Origin: Pseudodonghicola flavimaris
GTDB lineage: Bacteria > Pseudomonadota > Alphaproteobacteria > Rhodobacterales > Rhodobacteraceae
Length of the DNA stretch: 64,000 nucleotides
Reading direction: 5' to 3'
NCBI RefSeq assembly: GCF_030164425.1
Contig: NZ_JASNJD010000009.1
Location: 119,319 to 183,318, forward strand
Below are positions 27,458-36,369 of the stretch, piece after piece (positions within the stretch are counted from its first letter, which is position 1; every line of letters starts with the position of its first letter). The notes below the pieces were generated by a model. It saw nothing but the letters and a program-made list of their open reading frames with translations, was not told where the DNA came from and did not search any database. The translations under genes were made by a program, and so were the position numbers.

Positions 27458-28708
27458 TCAGCGCAGCGTGCCGGCGGGATCGCCCTTGCCGCGCAGGATC
27501 AGGAGGCAGCCGAAGGACAGCGCGCCGATGATGATGTAGAGCAGGATCAGCGGCCCGGGCGTCGCCTGCAGGGTGATCAGGGGCGCCGCGATCTGCACGC
27601 CGATGGCGGCCAGCGCGAATTGCAGGAACCCGGCGAGACCCGAGGCGCTGCCAAAGGACCGGCCAAGCGCGCCGGTGGCCCCGACCAGTGCGCTCGGCAC
27701 CAGGATGCCCTGTGCCAGGCTGATCAGCGACACGAACCCGAACAGTGCCCCGAGGTTGATCAGCCCGGCGAGATGCCCCAGTCCGAACAGCAGCGAGGCG
27801 GCGGCCAGCAGCCCGGTGCCGAGGCCGACCATCCGGTCGACCCCCAGCCGTTCAGCCAGCCGCCCGGACAGAAACGCCCCGGCCATGAAGCCGAAGGCCG
27901 GCAGGGTGAAGAGCGTGCCATAGACCGCCGCATCGAGGTGGTAGTGCCGCTCCATCACGAAGGGGGCAGTGGCGAAAAAGCACTGGGTGACCGTCGCCGC
28001 CAGCACCACGTGCCAGATATATCGGTGAAACGGCGGGGCCTTCAGCAGCGCGATATAGGTGCCCACGGGGGGCGCCGTGGCGGCGCTGGGGGCGGTGCCG
28101 TTCCGCCGGGGCAGGGCCACGGCAGAGGCCGCCAGAAGCAGCAGCGCAATCGCCACCAGCAGCGCGAAATTGCTGTGCCAGCCGATGCTGGCCTGGATCT
28201 GCCCGCCGATGGCCGGGGCGAACATCGGGATCACCATCATGCAGATGGAGACATAGCCCAGCATCGCCGCGGCGCGGTCTGCGGCATAGATTTCATGGAC
28301 CAGCGCGCGGGAGGTCACCAGACCCGAGGCCGCGCCCACCGCCTGCAGCAGCCGCCCGGACAGCAGCATGCCGAAGCTCTGTGCCGACAGGCACAGCAGG
28401 CTGCCCAGCATGAACAGCAGCAGCCCCGCCATCAGTGTCTTGCGGTGGCCGAAGCGGTCGGCCAGCGTGCCGAACACCAGTTGTGGCAGGGCAATGCCGG
28501 CCAGAAAGACCGATTGGGTGATCCCCAGCGCAGTGGCACTGATGCCCAGGTCGGTGCCGATGGCGGGCAGCGACGGGATCACCAGCGTCAGGCTGGCGGT
28601 TCCGATCCCGGCGCAGAGCCCCAGTGTCGCCACGATCAGCGCGGACCGTCTGCGGCTGAGCGGTGGCTTGCCGGCCTGGCCTGCGGCCCGCTCCTCGGTC
28701 TGTGACAT
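27458..28708 (-). CDS. MFS transporter, Bcr/CflA-type drug/metabolite efflux
   Basis: A 416-residue inner-membrane protein with about 12 hydrophobic segments. The major-facilitator motif A appears as FGTLADRFGHRKTLMAG after helix 2, and GRLLQAVGAASGLVTSRALV matches helix 4 of Bcr/CflA-type exporters. The start ATG at 28708 follows AAGGAG; an upstream in-frame extension (MSPVARKG...) lacks a ribosome site. It is divergent from hyuA across a 342-base gap that holds three related palindromes, so it may export a substrate or toxic intermediate of the hyu pathway. Specificity unknown. Confidence 0.85.
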   Translation of the reverse strand: MSQTEERAAGQAGKPPLSRRRSALIVATLGLCAGIGTASLTLVIPSLPAIGTDLGISATALGITQSVFLAGIALPQLVFGTLADRFGHRKTLMAGLLLFMLGSLLCLSAQSFGMLLSGRLLQAVGAASGLVTSRALVHEIYAADRAAAMLGYVSICMMVIPMFAPAIGGQIQASIGWHSNFALLVAIALLLLAASAVALPRRNGTAPSAATAPPVGTYIALLKAPPFHRYIWHVVLAATVTQCFFATAPFVMERHYHLDAAVYGTLFTLPAFGFMAGAFLSGRLAERLGVDRMVGLGTGLLAAASLLFGLGHLAGLINLGALFGFVSLISLAQGILVPSALVGATGALGRSFGSASGLAGFLQFALAAIGVQIAAPLITLQATPGPLILLYIIIGALSFGCLLILRGKGDPAGTLR

Positions 28709-29050
28709 CCCTGCTCCTTGTCGCCTCTGTGCCTGTCTGTTGCCCTTGCGGGCGACCGGGGACACCGGCGCAGGTCTGTTCGGGTAAAAATTTTACATAT
28801 GAAGGAAAGCGGGGCAACCGGGATTGCGCCCGCTTCGGCCCCAACTCAGGGGCGGTTGGGTCCCGGGGTGCCTGCGGAGAGATCAATGGGTGAAAATTCA
28901 CGCTAAAATTATGGGCAGCCCGCGAACCGAGGCGGGAAAATCGGGGATTCATTTGATATGTGAAAATTCACATAGTAGCGTCAAGACAGGCCAGCCCCGC
29001 CGATTCTTCCGGCAGGGCGTACTGAGGGCCAGCAACATAGGACGTTCGTT
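28709..29050. promoter_or_regulatory. Divergent MFS/hyuA control region with three palindromes
   Basis: This 342-base gene-free stretch holds three related AT-rich palindromes in GC-rich DNA: GTAAAAATTTTAC (28784-28796, next to the MFS gene), GTGAAAATTCAC (28890-28901) and TATGTGAAAATTCACATA (28957-28974, next to hyuA). The last two share a 12-base core exactly 70 bases apart. They look like multiple operators of one dimeric regulator controlling both directions. Confidence 0.7.
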
Positions 29051-31162
29051 TTGACCGCTTCAGAGAAATTTCGCATCGGGATCGACGTCGGCGGAACCTT
29101 CACCGATCTGGTGTTCACAGGCGACCGCGGCGCGCTTTATACCCGCAAGGTTCCGACCACCCCCGACAACTACGGCCGCGGCATCACCGAGGGCATCAGC
29201 CAGCTCATGCAGATGCAGGCGATCGGTCCCGACCGGATCGAGGCGGTGATCCATGCCACCACCGTGGCGACCAACACCATCCTGGAGATCCGTGGCGCCA
29301 AGGCCGGCCTGATCACCACCAAGGGCTTCCGCGACGTGCTGGAGTTCCGCCGCCTGCGCATCCCGGAGATGTACACGCTGACCTTCAAGCGTCCGGAGCC
29401 GCTGGTGCCGCGCAACCTGCGGTTCGAACTGGACGAGCGTCTGGGCGCCGACGGGCGGGTGATCGCGCCGCTGCAGATGGCGGAAATCGACGCGCTGGCC
29501 GAACGGCTCACCGCCGCAGGCGTGGAATCCGTGGCGATCTGCCTGATCAACTCCTACGCCAACAAATCGCATGAGGTGGCGGTGGCCGAACGCTTGGCCG
29601 AGAAGATGCCCGAAGGCACCTTCATCACCTATTCGGCCGATCTGCTGCCGGAAATCCGTGAATACGAACGCACCTCGACCACGGTGATCAACGCCTATCT
29701 CGGCCCGGTGCTGAAGCGGTATTTCGAGTCGCTGGTGACCGAGCTGAAGGGCATCGGCATCCATGCGCCGGTGCAGGTGATGAAATCCGACGGCGGTGTC
29801 ATGTCGGTGACCCAGGCGGCGATGAAGCCGGCCTATATCGTCGAATCCGGTCCCTCGGCCGGGGTGATCGGTGCGGCCGATCTGGCCAAGACCGCCGATC
29901 TGCCCGACCTGATCACGCTGGATATGGGCGGCACCACCGCCAAGGCAGCGATGGTCGAGGGCGGGCAGGTCGCCAAGACCTCGGATTACGAGGTCGGCGC
30001 CGGCATCAACCTGTCCTCCCGTCTGGTGATGGGCGGCGGCCACGCGTTGAAGCTGCCGGTGATCGATATCTCGGAAATCGGCGCCGGGGGTGGTTCCATC
30101 GTCGGTTTCGATGGTGCCGGGGTGATGACCGTCGGGCCGCAAAGCGCCGGCGCGGCGCCGGGGCCGGTGGCCTATGACGCCGGCGGCGAGGATCCGACGC
30201 TGACCGATGCGATGATCATGCTCGGCTATATCAACCCCGATTATCTGGTCGGTGGCGAGCTGAAGCTGAACAAGCCCAAGGCCCAGGCGGTGCTGCAGGG
30301 GCAGGTGGCCGATCGCGTCGGCAAGTCGCTGACCGAAACCTGTCATGGCATCTTCCAGGTGGCGGCGGGCACCATGGTGCGCGCGGTCAAGGCGGTGTCG
30401 ACCTATCGCGGCCGCGATCCGCGCGACTTCACGCTCTTCGCGATGGGCGGCAACGGCCCGGTGCTGGCGACCGAGATCGCCACTACGTTGGAGATGACCC
30501 GTGTGGTGGTGCCGCTGAACCCCGGTGTCTTCAGCGCCTACGGTCTGCTGCGCACCCCGATTCAGCATGAGCTGGCGCAGAGCTTTATCGGCATCCTCGG
30601 GGATGCCGGCGACGACGGCATGGACCGCATCTTCGCCGATCTGGAGAAGCGGCTGCGCGATCTGATGGCGGAAGAGGGCTGCAACCCAGATACCGTCCGG
30701 ATCGCCCGTTTCGCCGACCTGCGTTATTACGGTCAGGCGCATGAGCTGACGGTGCCGGTCGCGCTCGGGGCGGATGGCACCAGCGATCGGGCGCAGATGC
30801 GCGAGGCCTTCAGCGCTGAACATGAGGCGACCTATGGGCATCGCACCGACGAGGCCCCGGTGCAGAGCGTGAACCTGCGGGTCGTCGGCACCGTGGCGAT
30901 GGAGGCGGAGGCCGACATCGATCTCAAGTCCGCGCTGACCCCGCCGGAGGTCGCGAGCCGCAGCCGCGAGGTCTATTTCGGCGCCGCCCACGGCACCTGC
31001 CAGACCCCGATCCTGCGCCGCAGCGATCTGGGCGCGGCCCCGCGCAGTGGCCCGATGATCGTCGAGGAATACGACACCACCTGCGTCGTGCCGCCGGAGT
31101 GGACGGCGACGCTGGATATCCACGGAAATATTATCCTGACCGCGCAGGAGGATGCAGAATGA
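29051..31162 (+). CDS. hyuA: Hydantoinase/oxoprolinase family protein, subunit A
   Basis: A 703-residue ATP-dependent enzyme subunit. GIDVGGTFTDLVF (10-22) is the phosphate-binding motif, and DMGGTTAKAAMV and FAMGGNGPVLATEIA are further ASKHA-type motifs. With HyuB it opens cyclic amides (N-methylhydantoin, 5-oxoproline) or, in relatives, carboxylates ketones. The start is a TTG at 29051, weakly supported by AGGA upstream, with the motif spacing typical of the family. Its stop overlaps the hyuB start (ATGA). The substrate is not deducible, but amino-acid-oxidase and RidA genes downstream point to an amino-acid-like product. Confidence 0.88.
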   Translation: MTASEKFRIGIDVGGTFTDLVFTGDRGALYTRKVPTTPDNYGRGITEGISQLMQMQAIGPDRIEAVIHATTVATNTILEIRGAKAGLITTKGFRDVLEFRRLRIPEMYTLTFKRPEPLVPRNLRFELDERLGADGRVIAPLQMAEIDALAERLTAAGVESVAICLINSYANKSHEVAVAERLAEKMPEGTFITYSADLLPEIREYERTSTTVINAYLGPVLKRYFESLVTELKGIGIHAPVQVMKSDGGVMSVTQAAMKPAYIVESGPSAGVIGAADLAKTADLPDLITLDMGGTTAKAAMVEGGQVAKTSDYEVGAGINLSSRLVMGGGHALKLPVIDISEIGAGGGSIVGFDGAGVMTVGPQSAGAAPGPVAYDAGGEDPTLTDAMIMLGYINPDYLVGGELKLNKPKAQAVLQGQVADRVGKSLTETCHGIFQVAAGTMVRAVKAVSTYRGRDPRDFTLFAMGGNGPVLATEIATTLEMTRVVVPLNPGVFSAYGLLRTPIQHELAQSFIGILGDAGDDGMDRIFADLEKRLRDLMAEEGCNPDTVRIARFADLRYYGQAHELTVPVALGADGTSDRAQMREAFSAEHEATYGHRTDEAPVQSVNLRVVGTVAMEAEADIDLKSALTPPEVASRSREVYFGAAHGTCQTPILRRSDLGAAPRSGPMIVEEYDTTCVVPPEWTATLDIHGNIILTAQEDAE

Positions 31163-33009
31163 CCGCCAGTACCGATCCGATCACCGCACAGGTGATCCGC
31201 AACGCGCTGTCCTCGATCGCCGATGAGATGGCGCTGGTGATCATGCGCACCGCGCATTCGGCCATCGTGCGCGACTCGATGGATTACTCCACCGGGCTCT
31301 GCGACCGCGAAGGCCGGGTGATCGCCCATGGCATGACCATGGCGCTGCACCTGGGCTCCTTCCCCGATGCGATGCAGAAGCTGGTGGCGAAGACCCGGGA
31401 CGATACCCGACCGGGCGATATCTTCGTCTTCAACGATCCTTACGTCGCCGGCGGCATGCATTTGCCCGACGTCTATATCGTCAAGCCGATGTTCGTTGCC
31501 GGAGAGCTGGAAGGTTACGCCTGTTCGCTGGTGCACCAGACCGACATGGGCGGGCTCGCGCCGGGCTCTACCGCCGTCTATGCACAGGAGATCTATCAGG
31601 AAGGCGTGCGAATCCCGATCCTCAAGCTCTATGATCAGGGCCAGCCGAACGAGACGTTCTTTGAGATCATGGCGCTGAACAACCGCCTGCCCGAGATGGT
31701 CTCGGGCGATATGCGCTCGCAGATCGCCGCGGTCACCAATGCCGACCGGGCCTTCGTCCGGCTGCTGGAGAAATACGGCTCCGCCACCTTCCGGGCCTTC
31801 GTCGAGGAGATGCACGACCGCTCCGAGGCGATGATGCGCGAGGAGATCGCCAAGATCCCCGATGGCGATTACAGCTTCACCGATTTCGTCGACGGTCTCG
31901 GCGAGACGCCGGAAGAGATCGTGCTGCAGCTCACCCTGCGGGTGGCCGGCGACGAGATCACCATCGACTGGACCGGCACCTCGGGCGAGGTGAAGGGCGC
32001 GATCAACTGCCCGATCCCCTTCACCAAGGCCGCCGGCTACATGGCGATCAAATGCGTGCTCGACAGCGATATCCCGAATTTCGAGGGCTTCACCCGGCCG
32101 ATCAAGACCATCGCGCCCGAGGGCTGCATCGTCAATCCGCGGCCGCCGGCGGCCTGCGCGGCGCGGGCGCTGATGGGCTGGCGGATGCTCGATACCCTGT
32201 TCGGGGCACTGGGCCGGATTCTGCCCGACAACACCCCGGCGGCGGGCGAGGGCGGGGTGACCTTCCCGGTGATCGCCGGCCGTCACAATGGCCAGGCCTT
32301 CGTCTGCACCGAGACGCTGGCCGGGGCCGGCGGTGCGCTGAACTGGCGCGACGGTGAGCACGGCATCCCCAACCCGGGCGGCAACGGCACCAACCAGCCG
32401 GTGGAGATGATCGAGGCGCAGTTCCCGGTGCTGATCACCCGCTACGGTCTGGTGCAGAACTCCGGCGGTCCGGGCAAATACCGTGGCGCCCCGGCCTTCG
32501 TGCGCGAATACCGGCTGCTGGCGGATGATGCCGGGCTGATCATGCGCTCCGACCGGCGGCGGCACCTGCCCTATGGGGTCGATGGCGGCTATCCGGGGAC
32601 GCCCTGCTACAACATCCTGAACCCGGGGCCGGATCAGCAGGTGCTGCCGGTGATGCCGATGATCCAGGTGCCGATCCAGTCGGGGGATATCTTCTGCCAT
32701 ATCTCCGCCGGCGGCGCCGGCAATGGCGATCCGCTCGACCGCGATCCGGAGCTGGTGGCGCAGGACGTGTACCTGGACATCCTCACCACCGATTACGTGG
32801 CCGATGTCTATGGCGTGATCCTGACTGCCGAAGGGGCGGTCGATGCCGCGGCAACGGAGGCCAAGCGCGCCGAGCTCGCCGCGGCGCGGGCGGCGATGAG
32901 CGGACCCGATACCGGCTATCTTTCGCATTATCTGGCGCCGCTCAATCTGGGCCAGCCGGTGATCGAGGACGAGCGGCTGTTCAGCTGCAGCCCGCTGGCG
33001 GCGGAATGA
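31159..33009 (+). CDS. hyuB: Hydantoinase/oxoprolinase family protein, subunit B
   Basis: A 616-residue partner of HyuA (Hydantoinase_B family). Seen: ADEMALVIMRTAHSAIVRDSMDYSTGL near the N-terminus, GDIFVFNDPYVAGGMHLPD mid-domain, and NSGGPGKYRGAPAFVREYRL. I chose the ATG at 31159, which overlaps hyuA by four bases, over an in-frame upstream start lying wholly inside hyuA. Separate A and B genes are the bacterial N-methylhydantoinase/acetophenone-carboxylase layout rather than the fused oxoprolinase. Cytoplasmic. Confidence 0.9.
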   Translation: MTASTDPITAQVIRNALSSIADEMALVIMRTAHSAIVRDSMDYSTGLCDREGRVIAHGMTMALHLGSFPDAMQKLVAKTRDDTRPGDIFVFNDPYVAGGMHLPDVYIVKPMFVAGELEGYACSLVHQTDMGGLAPGSTAVYAQEIYQEGVRIPILKLYDQGQPNETFFEIMALNNRLPEMVSGDMRSQIAAVTNADRAFVRLLEKYGSATFRAFVEEMHDRSEAMMREEIAKIPDGDYSFTDFVDGLGETPEEIVLQLTLRVAGDEITIDWTGTSGEVKGAINCPIPFTKAAGYMAIKCVLDSDIPNFEGFTRPIKTIAPEGCIVNPRPPAACAARALMGWRMLDTLFGALGRILPDNTPAAGEGGVTFPVIAGRHNGQAFVCTETLAGAGGALNWRDGEHGIPNPGGNGTNQPVEMIEAQFPVLITRYGLVQNSGGPGKYRGAPAFVREYRLLADDAGLIMRSDRRRHLPYGVDGGYPGTPCYNILNPGPDQQVLPVMPMIQVPIQSGDIFCHISAGGAGNGDPLDRDPELVAQDVYLDILTTDYVADVYGVILTAEGAVDAAATEAKRAELAAARAAMSGPDTGYLSHYLAPLNLGQPVIEDERLFSCSPLAAE

Positions 33010-33035
33010 TCGCCGGCGCCCGCCCGGTGAAAGCC

Positions 33036-33113
33036 ATGATCCGGGCCGCCCGTCGTGGCGGCCCGATGAAACCGATGACCCGGGTCGCCCGTCGTGGCGG
33101 CCCGGAGCAAGCT
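33036..33113 (+). repeat. 39-bp tandem duplication, each unit folding as a hairpin
   Basis: Two copies of a 39-base unit starting at 33036 and 33075. Each contains GGGCCGCC (GGGTCGCC in the second), CGTCGT and GGCGGCCC: stems of 8 bp, the second with one G-U wobble. They lie between hyuB and the FAD oxidase gene, so they could be partial terminators or mRNA-stabilising structures. The period is a multiple of three and an open frame crosses it, but there is no ribosome site. Confidence 0.75.
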
Positions 33114-33129
33114 GTTGCAGGGAAACGCC

Positions 33130-34404
33130 ATGGCTGTTGCATTGTCTGAACCGGCCGCCGGGGGCGGCGATGTGATCGTTCTGGGGGCCGGTATCGTCGG
33201 CCTGTCCACCGCGCTGTCGCTGCGCCGGCGCGGCTTCGGTGTGCGGCTGCTGGATGCCGGCCGGCCCGGGGCGGGCTGTTCCTTCGGCAATGCCGGGATG
33301 ATCCAGGTCGGCTCCTCCCTGCCGCTGGCGATGCCGGGGCTTCTGTCGCAGCTGCCGCGCATGCTGACCGATCCCGAAGGGCCGTTGTCGCTGCGCTGGG
33401 GGCATCTGCCGGCGCTGCTGCCCTGGGGGCGCAAGCTGGTTCGCAACATGCGCCCCGAGGCGGTGGCCCGCAACGAAGCCGCTCTTGCCGCGCTGCTCAG
33501 GCAGGCGCAGGCGGCTTACCGCCGGCTGACCGGCGATACCCCGGCGGCGGAGGTCTTCCGCCCGCGCGGAGAGCTTTACGTGGTGCGCAGCGCCGCCGCC
33601 TTCGCGGGCTACAGCACCAAGATCGAGATCTGCCGGCGCAATGGCGTTGCCGTCGAGGTGCTGGGCCGCGAGGATATTCACGCGCTCGAACCGTTGCTGG
33701 CACCGGATTACAGCCATGGCATCTATCTGCCCGGCAGCTCCTATGTGGTCGATCCACAATTGCTGTCGACCCGTCTGTTTGAACAATTCCTGGCCGAGGG
33801 CGGCGATTTCGAAACGGTGGAGATCCGTCGCGGCGGCCGCGATGCCGAAGGCCGACCGCAGCTGACTGGTGCCGATGGCCGCCGCTTCGGCGCCGACCGG
33901 CTGGTGGTGGCCACCGGGGCGGCGGCCCGCTCGGTCTCGGGCTGGTTCGGCCGGCCCCTGCCGATCGAGCCGATGCGCGGATATCACGTCACCCTGCCGC
34001 TGGGCGATCAGGCGGTCTCCGGCCCGGTGATCGAGGGCGAGATGAACATCGCCGTCACCCCGATGCTGACCGGCAACCGGATCGCCGGCACGCTGGAATT
34101 CGCCGGCAGCGGCGGCGCGCCGAACTGGCGCCGGGCGGAGATGCTGATGCCGATGGCCTGCCGGATGATCCCCTCGCTGACCGCGCGGATCGAGACACGC
34201 TGGAGCGGCGACCGCCCGGGCACCCCGGACAGCGTGCCGGTGATCGGCCCGCGCGCCGGCGACGACCGCATCTGGTATGCCTGCGGCCACGGCATGCTGG
34301 GCCTGACGCTGGGCGCCCGCACCGGAGAGCTGATTGCCGCGGCGATGGCCGGCGATGCCCAGGCGGCCGCAGCGCTGGCCGCGACCTCTCCCGACCGTTT
34401 CTGA
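33130..34404 (+). CDS. FAD-dependent D-amino-acid oxidase/dehydrogenase-type protein (DAO family)
   Basis: A 424-residue DAO-family flavoprotein. The dinucleotide motif VIVLGAGIVGLSTALSL sits near residue 17, followed by GAGCSFGNAGMIQ typical of DadA-like enzymes; RLVVATGAAARSV and PVIGPRAGDDRIWYACGHGMLGLTLG close the FAD site. Predicted reaction: oxidation of an amino acid (probably the D form or an N-substituted one) to an imino acid. The start is the ATG at 33130; an upstream in-frame start inside the tandem repeat is less likely. It follows hyuB and precedes a RidA gene, which fits imine release. Confidence 0.87.
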   Translation: MAVALSEPAAGGGDVIVLGAGIVGLSTALSLRRRGFGVRLLDAGRPGAGCSFGNAGMIQVGSSLPLAMPGLLSQLPRMLTDPEGPLSLRWGHLPALLPWGRKLVRNMRPEAVARNEAALAALLRQAQAAYRRLTGDTPAAEVFRPRGELYVVRSAAAFAGYSTKIEICRRNGVAVEVLGREDIHALEPLLAPDYSHGIYLPGSSYVVDPQLLSTRLFEQFLAEGGDFETVEIRRGGRDAEGRPQLTGADGRRFGADRLVVATGAAARSVSGWFGRPLPIEPMRGYHVTLPLGDQAVSGPVIEGEMNIAVTPMLTGNRIAGTLEFAGSGGAPNWRRAEMLMPMACRMIPSLTARIETRWSGDRPGTPDSVPVIGPRAGDDRIWYACGHGMLGLTLGARTGELIAAAMAGDAQAAAALAATSPDRF

Positions 34405-34443
34405 CCCCAAGACCCAACCGATCCCAAGCAAAGGAGACGACCC

Positions 34444-34842
34444 ATGAGCGACGATCTCGAAATGATCCGGGTTCCGAATATCTCGGATTTCCTCGAAGGC
34501 AACAAAGTGCCGATCTCGCCCGCGATCCGGGCCAACGGCTTTCTCTTCATCTCGGGCGCGCCGCCCATCGATCCGGAGACCGGAGAGCTGGTGCGCGGCG
34601 ATATCGCCACCCAGACCGATGTGGTGATGCGCCATATCGGGGCGATCCTGAAGGCCTCGGATTCCTCCTTCGACAAGGTGGTGAAGGTGACGATCTACTG
34701 CACCAACTCCGCCTATTTCCGCATCGTGAACGAGGTCTACATGAAGTATTTCGGCGATCACAAGCCGACCCGGACCTTTGTCACGGTTGCCTCCTGGCCG
34801 ATGGAATTCGATATCGAAATAGAATGCATGGCGGTGGCCTGA
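34444..34842 (+). CDS. RidA-family imine deaminase
   Basis: A 132-residue RidA/YjgF/Rid-family protein. ISGAPPIDPETGELV and DIATQTDVVMRHIGAILKASDSS are typical, and the conserved Arg that binds the substrate carboxylate is in PTRTFVTVASW. RidA hydrolyses reactive 2-imino acids to 2-keto acids and ammonia. Placed directly after an amino-acid oxidase, it very likely handles that enzyme's product. ATG preceded by AAAGGAG. Confidence 0.9.
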   Translation: MSDDLEMIRVPNISDFLEGNKVPISPAIRANGFLFISGAPPIDPETGELVRGDIATQTDVVMRHIGAILKASDSSFDKVVKVTIYCTNSAYFRIVNEVYMKYFGDHKPTRTFVTVASWPMEFDIEIECMAVA

Positions 34843-34873
34843 GGCGGATCGCGCCTGAGCTGACAGGACCTGC

Positions 34874-34901
34874 GGGGCCGGGGCGGCAGGCCTCCGGCCC
34901 C
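34874..34901 (+). promoter_or_regulatory. GC hairpin between ridA and the isomerase gene
   Basis: GGGGCCGG and CCGGCCCC form a perfect 8-bp stem with a 12-base loop, in the 100-base gap after ridA. No U-run follows; it probably tunes read-through or protects the upstream mRNA. Confidence 0.4.
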
Positions 34902-34942
34902 GGGGCAACGATCACAGGCCCCTGGGGGCAGAGGAGACGACG

Positions 34943-35665
34943 ATGTATCTGGGCTATGGATGGCGCGCCAAGATCGCGCAGCTTTACCCCTCGGGCGGGC
35001 AATGCGATTTCGAGGTGCAGCGGATGTCGCCCGAAGGTGTGCAATGGCTGACCACCCGGCTGACCTTCACCAAATCGGGGCTCGAGGACGACCACGCGCT
35101 GGTCGACGATATCGAGGTGCACGCCCAGCTGGGCGCCGATGCCGGTGTGCAGCTGATGCTGCTGAACTGCACCGCGGCCAGCGCTGTCGTCGGCCCCGAT
35201 GTCATCAACGGGCGGGTGGAGGCGGCGACCGGCGTGCCCTCCACCACCACCTTCGAAGCGGTGCTGGAGGCGTTGCGCGCCGCCGGGCTGAAGCGCATCG
35301 CGCTGATGACCGCCTATGTCGACGAGGTCAACGCCGCCGAGATCGAGGTGCTGAAGGCCGAAGGTTTCGAGGTGGTCGCCTGCGGCGGTATCCCCTGCAC
35401 CAACCCACTGGATCAGGGCGCGATTCCGCCGGAGCGCTGGTACGAGACCGCCATGAGCCTGAAGGATGTCGCCGCCGACGGGCTGCTGATCAGTTGCGCC
35501 GGTATCCAGATCAGCCCGGTGCTGGCCCGGATCGAGGCGGAATTCGGCCGTCCGGTGATCGCCAGCAACCAGGCCGTGGTCTGGCATTGCCTGCGCCGGC
35601 TGGGGATCGAGGATCGCTATCCCGGCTACGGCGCCCTGCTGGAAGGGACGTTCGACCCCGCCTGA
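34943..35665 (+). CDS. Asp/Glu racemase superfamily enzyme, maleate isomerase/arylmalonate decarboxylase type
   Basis: A 240-residue two-domain enzyme with one cysteine per half: Cys76 in LLNCTAAS and Cys185 in LISCAGIQ, the pair used for proton transfer or cis-trans isomerisation in this superfamily. SNQAVVWHCLRRLG near the C-terminus is typical of maleate cis-trans isomerases and arylmalonate decarboxylases. ATG follows GAGGAGACGACG. In this operon it could racemise, isomerise or decarboxylate a pathway acid; which one cannot be decided from sequence. Last gene before a strong hairpin. Confidence 0.78.
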   Translation: MYLGYGWRAKIAQLYPSGGQCDFEVQRMSPEGVQWLTTRLTFTKSGLEDDHALVDDIEVHAQLGADAGVQLMLLNCTAASAVVGPDVINGRVEAATGVPSTTTFEAVLEALRAAGLKRIALMTAYVDEVNAAEIEVLKAEGFEVVACGGIPCTNPLDQGAIPPERWYETAMSLKDVAADGLLISCAGIQISPVLARIEAEFGRPVIASNQAVVWHCLRRLGIEDRYPGYGALLEGTFDPA

Positions 35666-35676
35666 GGGGGCGAAAG

Positions 35677-35700
35677 GGCCGGATTGCGCTTGATCCGGCC
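35677..35700. terminator. Terminator hairpin after the hyu operon
   Basis: GGCCGGAT and ATCCGGCC form a perfect 8-bp stem around an 8-base loop, between the isomerase gene and the converging MarR gene, flanked by outer GGGG/CCCC pairs. Suited to stop transcription from both sides. Confidence 0.65.
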
Positions 35701-35714
35701 TGTCCCCACGGATG

Positions 35715-36221
35715 CTATTTCGGCGGTTGCGACTCCTGAGCCTTGCGGCCGGCCTTGCGCGGCCGGGGCGGCGGGGCGGCGGCGCTCAGGTTATCGATCA
35801 GCTTGTGCAGCGTCCCCATCATCGCCTGCAGCTCTTCCGGGCTGACCCCATCGGTGGCGCGGCGGAACACCGCGCGGCGGATCGGCAGCATATGGGCGAA
35901 GGTCTCCCGTCCCCGGGGCAGGATATGCACCTCGAAGATCCGCTTGTCGCCCTCGCGCGGCCGGCGTTCGACCATCTCCTGGCTTTCCATCAGCGTCAGC
36001 AGATGGCTCAGCGCGGTGCGTTCGATCTGGGTGTGTCGGGACAGTTCCGAAATCGTCAGCCCGCTCAGTTCCGACAGGATCGACAGCGTCCGCCAGATCG
36101 ACACATCCGATTTGCCGCCGCCGATTTCCTGCACGAACTGCTGGTTCGACATCTGCTCAAGAACGCCGATCCAGTAGAGGATGGAGGTGCGGAAGGAGTC
36201 TTCCTCGAGATGATCCGTCAT
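35715..36221 (-). CDS. MarR-family transcriptional regulator
   Basis: A 168-residue winged-helix regulator. LTISELSRHTQIERTALSHLLTLMESQEMVERRP holds the helix-turn-helix and recognition helix, followed by a basic wing (REGDKRIFEVHILPRG). The C-terminus ends in a Pro/Arg/Lys-rich tail. The ATG at 36221 is preferred to an in-frame start 25 codons upstream because residues before it are not MarR-like. It converges on the hyu operon and may be its regulator; the operator palindromes upstream of hyuA are candidates for its site, which is inference. Confidence 0.83.
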   Translation of the reverse strand: MTDHLEEDSFRTSILYWIGVLEQMSNQQFVQEIGGGKSDVSIWRTLSILSELSGLTISELSRHTQIERTALSHLLTLMESQEMVERRPREGDKRIFEVHILPRGRETFAHMLPIRRAVFRRATDGVSPEELQAMMGTLHKLIDNLSAAAPPPRPRKAGRKAQESQPPK

Positions 36222-36369
36222 CAGGGCTCTCTGCGGCTGGGGCGGCGGGGACCCTGGGGCGCCCGTCGCGATCCGGAATGATCCGCCAGGCCACATGTTC
36301 CGGGGCCGGCAGAGCAGGGATGCGATTTTTTTACCGTTCGATCAACCCTGGGGCGACGGCGGCGCGCGA

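Noticed and set aside
33036..33149. A 37-residue small open frame starting in the tandem repeat (MIRAARRGGPMKP...)
   Set aside because: No ribosome site, and the repeat is better explained by its two hairpins.
30973..34908. A 1311-residue open frame antisense to hyuB and the oxidase gene
   Set aside because: Arg/His/Gly-rich composition typical of the mirror of GC-rich coding DNA; the plus-strand genes are clear family members with ordered motifs.
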